From contig CAYSAD010000001.1 of NCBI GenBank assembly GCA_964428955.1, positions 122,565 to 186,564 of the forward strand: a DNA stretch of 64,000 nucleotides, read 5' to 3'. Positions 61,610 to 64,000 of the stretch are shown here, in pieces. Each line of letters starts with the position of its first letter. Within the stretch, counting starts at the first letter, position 1. The notes beneath the pieces were generated by a model. It ran no database searches, was not told the DNA's origin, and was given only the letters and a program-made list of their open reading frames with translations. Source of the DNA: CAYSAD01 sp964428955. GTDB taxonomy: Bacteria; Patescibacteriota; Saccharimonadia; Saccharimonadales; Saccharimonadaceae. The position numbers were made by a program, and so were the translations under genes.

Positions 61610-62002
61610 ATGAAAAAAATCAAAGAAATACTTATGAGCGTAGCGATTGTCGGTGGTATGTTGACGGGCGCGGCTACAGTGACAGTAGCGGTAGCCAATG
61701 CTTCGCCGGCTAGTGAAATCATCGGTGGGGCTGATACCACCGGTCAGAACGGCGGCAAGTCACTCCAGGAAAATATCAAAATCATCGTCGATATCATCCT
61801 GTTTATCATCGGGACGATTGCGGTTATCATGATCGTGGTTGGTGGTTTACGTTATACCCTGTCGGGTGGCGATGCCAATGCCGTCAAGGGTGCGAAAGAT
61901 ACTATTTTGTATGCTATCGTTGGTCTGATTGTTGCCGTCGTTGCTTATGCCATCGTTCACTTTGTTCTGAAGCAGTTTGTTGGCGATGGTAGTGGTAACT
62001 AA
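61610..62002 (+). CDS. T4SS pilin-like protein 5
   Basis: 130 residues: signal peptide (cut near ANA), helix IIVDIILFIIGTIAVIMIVV, loop RYTLSGGDANAVKGAKDTI and helix IVGLIVAVVAYAIVHFVLKQ. No Cys in the mature part. The loop DNA is identical over 38 bp to pilin 4. Preceded by AAGGGAAAA; not followed by the Asn-rich tail. Confidence 0.87.
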   Translation: MKKIKEILMSVAIVGGMLTGAATVTVAVANASPASEIIGGADTTGQNGGKSLQENIKIIVDIILFIIGTIAVIMIVVGGLRYTLSGGDANAVKGAKDTILYAIVGLIVAVVAYAIVHFVLKQFVGDGSGN

Positions 62003-62096
62003 AGAAAAAGGAAATAAGTATAACTAAGCTTAACAAACATCCGCACATCTGGTATAACCAGTACAAGAGAATAACGTTATGAAAGGAATCACTAAC

Positions 62097-62501
62097 ATGA
62101 AACAATTAATCAAAAAGAGTCTACAGGGGCTACTCCTTGTTCCGGTACTCGCTTTGGGTGTGAGTTTTCTCGCGCCAGTAGTCAGTCCGGCTTTTGCGGA
62201 CGTGCCATCGATCAGCGATGCAGCTAAAGATACCAAGAGCGACAGCCAGAGCTCGGATTTAACTGGCGATCAAGGTGTCTTTAAGATCATCACCAACGTG
62301 CTACTGTTCATCATCGGTGCGGTCAGTGTGATTATGCTCATCATCGGCGGTATCCGTTACACAGTGTCGGGCGGTGATCAGAATGCGGTAACTGGTGCCA
62401 AGAACACCATTCTTTATGCCATTGTCGGTATCGTCGTGGCGCTGCTCGCCTACGCTGCCGTTAACTTCGTACTTTCAAGCTTTGGCAACGAAGCCAGCTA
62501 G
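62097..62501 (+). CDS. T4SS pilin-like protein 6
   Basis: 134 residues from the ATG at 62097, chosen over 62079 because AAAGGA lies 9 nt before it and the signal peptide (MKQLIKKSLQGLLLVPVLAL, cut after AFA) begins there. Helices IITNVLLFIIGAVSVIMLII and IVGIVVALLAYAAVNFVLSS flank RYTVSGGDQNAVTGAKNTI. Last of the six. A 94-base spacer before it holds a small CTGGT/ACCAG inverted repeat. Confidence 0.87.
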   Translation: MKQLIKKSLQGLLLVPVLALGVSFLAPVVSPAFADVPSISDAAKDTKSDSQSSDLTGDQGVFKIITNVLLFIIGAVSVIMLIIGGIRYTVSGGDQNAVTGAKNTILYAIVGIVVALLAYAAVNFVLSSFGNEAS

Positions 62502-62515
62502 AGTCGGATGATTAC

Positions 62516-62558
62516 AATATAAAATACCCTGGTCATGATGACCAGGGTATTTTATATT
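62516..62558. terminator. 43-bp perfect palindrome, bidirectional terminator
   Basis: 21-bp arms (AATATAAAATACCCTGGTCA plus T, and its exact complement) around one central base, between convergent pilin and hsp20 genes; A/T flanks give a T-run on both strands. Confidence 0.85.
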
Positions 62559-62571
62559 GATAAACGATTGC

Positions 62572-63039
62572 TTATTGAATCGTAATCTTCTTGGCTTGTT
62601 CGCTTTTGATCTTGCTGAAGCTAATTGATAGGACGCCGTCTTTGAGCATCGCATCGACTTCGTCTTCTTTGACTGCAACAGGCAGTGCAACCGTCCGGCT
62701 GAACTCGCCCCAGTAACATTCCTGGATGTGCCAGTTTGTCGCCTCTGTGTCGTCACCGCTGCTCAGCGTGCCGCTGATAGTCAGGATGCCGTCAGAAATG
62801 CTGACATCAAGATCTTCTTTGTTAACACCGGCTGTGCGGGCTTTGACTACGAGTTTGTCTTCGGTTTCATACACATCAACTGCTAGTTGACCTGGAAACT
62901 CGTCGTAATCTTCCCCTGCCACGTCGTCATCGACGGGCGTGCTTGTGTTGTCGTTGGTTGTTGCAAGATCTTCGTCGTTCAAGAACGCTGCTGCCAGCTC
63001 ATCCTCAATCAATAGATCGTCGTTTTGCTTTCGGGCCAT
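62572..63039 (-). CDS. Hsp20/alpha-crystallin family small heat shock protein
   Basis: 155 residues from the ATG at 63039, which has GGAGGATATC in front (the ATG at 63051 overlaps it). Variable acidic N-terminus (1 to about 50), then the alpha-crystallin domain: LAVDVYETEDKLVVKARTAG, VNKEDLDVSISDGILTISG, ECYWGEFSRTVALP, and closing VDAMLKDGVLSISFSKI. ATP-independent holdase for unfolding proteins. A single-gene unit between a strong terminator and comF. Confidence 0.93.
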   Translation of the reverse strand: MARKQNDDLLIEDELAAAFLNDEDLATTNDNTSTPVDDDVAGEDYDEFPGQLAVDVYETEDKLVVKARTAGVNKEDLDVSISDGILTISGTLSSGDDTEATNWHIQECYWGEFSRTVALPVAVKEDEVDAMLKDGVLSISFSKIKSEQAKKITIQ

Positions 63040-63147
63040 GATATCCTCCACTTTTCTCTAGGCTCTTGTTGACAAATAGTCCTCTTCAGTATAACCAATA
63101 GATACGCTATAATCAACAAAACGAGCTAACGAAACGTAAAAAGCACA

Positions 63148-63813
63148 ATGTTTGATTTACTTCTCTCAATAGCCGCTCCTCACCTCTGTTATGGATGTGG
63201 TAAAAATGGTGCATTGCTTTGTACAAATTGTAAATATAACATCAGTCTGGAGAAATTTTCAGCCTGTTTGAGCTGCGGACGGCCAGCTGGTGTCGGCGGA
63301 ATTTGTCGACAGTGCCAAGTACCTTATTCGCGGGCTTGGTGCGTGGGAAAACGCGAACAAGAAATCGAGCAATTGATCGATGTTTTCAAATTCGAACGGA
63401 CACAGGCGGCTCGGCGACCTCTGGCTGCGTTACTTGATGGAGCCCTACCGGTCTTGCCGCCCGATATAGTCATTGTTCCTATCCCAACGATCTCTGCCCA
63501 TGTTCGTCGGCGCGGTTACGATCACGCGCTACTGCTAGCTCGTGAGTTTGCTAATCGCCGGAAAGTATCGTGCCGGGCGGTTTTAGAGCGAGCAACCACA
63601 ACCGTTCAGCAAGGTGCGAATCGCAGGACCCGATTTACTCAGGCTAAGGGTGCTTTCAGGGTGCGTCGCGATTTGCCACCAATTACCTACTTGCTAATTG
63701 ACGACATTGTTACTACTGGCGCGACACTGCACTATGGCGCGCAGACGTTGCTCGATGCTGGCGCCGCTGAGGTTTGGGTGGCGGCTGTCGCGCATCAACC
63801 CTCGACGAAGTAG
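63148..63813 (+). CDS. comF: ComF-family phosphoribosyltransferase-like protein
   Basis: 221 residues. N-terminal zinc ribbon pairs (CYGCGKNGALLCTNC and CLSCGRPAGVGGICRQC), then a type I PRTase domain with VPIPTISAHVRRRGYDHALL and the PRPP loop YLLIDDIVTTGATL. ComF is needed for natural DNA uptake in several bacteria. It is the only competence-type gene in the window, lying beside the pilin genes. Ends 30 bases before tRNA-Ser. Confidence 0.93.
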   Translation: MFDLLLSIAAPHLCYGCGKNGALLCTNCKYNISLEKFSACLSCGRPAGVGGICRQCQVPYSRAWCVGKREQEIEQLIDVFKFERTQAARRPLAALLDGALPVLPPDIVIVPIPTISAHVRRRGYDHALLLAREFANRRKVSCRAVLERATTTVQQGANRRTRFTQAKGAFRVRRDLPPITYLLIDDIVTTGATLHYGAQTLLDAGAAEVWVAAVAHQPSTK

Positions 63814-63843
63814 CTCCAATCTGTTAATATGGGGCAAGTTCAT

Positions 63844-63931
63844 GGAGAGGTGACCGAGTGGTTTAAGGTACTTGTCTTGAAAACAAGCGTGGGGCAACTC
63901 ACCGCGAGTTCGAATCTCGCCCTCTCCGCCA
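63844..63931 (+). tRNA. tRNA-Ser (TGA)
   Basis: Acceptor GGAGAGG pairs with CCTCTCC; anticodon stem-loop CTTGTCTTGAAAACAAG gives TGA; the long variable arm (GTGGGGCAACTCAC) is typical of tRNA-Ser. T-loop GTTCGAATC, discriminator G and templated CCA. Confidence 0.96.
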
Positions 63932-63939
63932 AGATTTGA

Positions 63940-63963
63940 AAATGACCCTTGTGGTCGTTTTTT
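63940..63963 (+). terminator. Intrinsic terminator after tRNA-Ser
   Basis: AATGACC, CTTGT loop, GGTCGTT, then a T-run; about 9 bases after the CCA. Confidence 0.75.
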
Positions 63964-64000
63964 AATCCTGATAGATGGAGGTTTGAGTTCGCGGGTTTTG

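Noticed and set aside
59994..62501. Complete conjugation system
   Set aside because: Pilins, PrgI, VirB4 and VirB6-like genes are here, but no relaxase, coupling ATPase (VirD4) or oriT was recognised in the window.
1..64000. CRISPR arrays, insertion sequences, rRNA genes
   Set aside because: No regularly spaced short repeats with unique spacers, no transposase-like frame and no rRNA sequence were seen; the only direct repeats are the cassette element, the lectin units and the pilin loop.

Overview
The window looks like a piece of a Candidatus Saccharibacteria (TM7/Patescibacteria) chromosome or a close relative. The grounds are a giant phage-fibre-like surface protein, a reduced envelope-centred gene set, tandem T4SS_pilin-type genes beside PrgI/VirB4/VirB6-like genes, a gene order rpmH-dnaA-dnaN-recF at a putative origin, and standard-code use of TGA as stop. 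The assignment is by gene content only. A 100-base run of N at 19427-19526 shows it comes from a draft scaffold.

Layout. 1-2384: C-terminal part of a large surface protein. 2406-4062: small membrane proteins. 4241-7803: an accessory island of unrelated single genes (VOC, small hypothetical, membrane protein, a broken NUDIX, NADAR, an APH-fold kinase) ending next to tRNA-Asn. Five of them, all on the minus strand, are each followed by one copy of the same element of about 45 bp plus a terminator hairpin, an integron-like gene-cassette layout. 7997-31824: envelope glycopolymer genes: LexA-like regulator, LCP ligase, polyprenyl-phosphate sugar transferase, Wzy/WaaL-like protein, GT4, GlmS, nucleotidyltransferase, GalE, a secreted lectin-repeat protein, GT-C and GtrA/GT2 proteins, two giant GT2-TagF fusions and a TagGH-type exporter. 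31876-36738: a GT2-sucC-sucD operon, a second GT2/GtrA pair and a cupin. 36744-42756: jag-yidC-rnpA-rpmH, divergent dnaA-dnaN-recF, with DnaA boxes on both sides of dnaA. 42840-62501: a large type IV secretion-like locus, including a secreted four-domain (GDPD, EEP, lysozyme, C39) protein, a CHAP-tailed membrane protein, VirB4, a VirB4-N-like protein, PrgI, two VirB6-like paralogues and six tandem pilin-like genes. 62572-63931: Hsp20, ComF and tRNA-Ser.

How it fits together. The sugar genes can build, polymerise, export (TagGH) and anchor (LCP) a surface glycopolymer, possibly with glycerol-phosphate units. The T4SS-like locus has cell-wall hydrolases and an exported multi-hydrolase suited to acting on a neighbouring cell, consistent with the epibiotic lifestyle known for Saccharibacteria. 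No relaxase or VirD4 is seen here, so DNA uptake, effector delivery or attachment are all possible roles.

A regulatory theme runs through the window. At least 15 operon-first genes have a TANNNT-type -10 box ending 6-8 nt before the start codon, the geometry of leaderless mRNAs, whereas many internal genes carry Shine-Dalgarno sequences.
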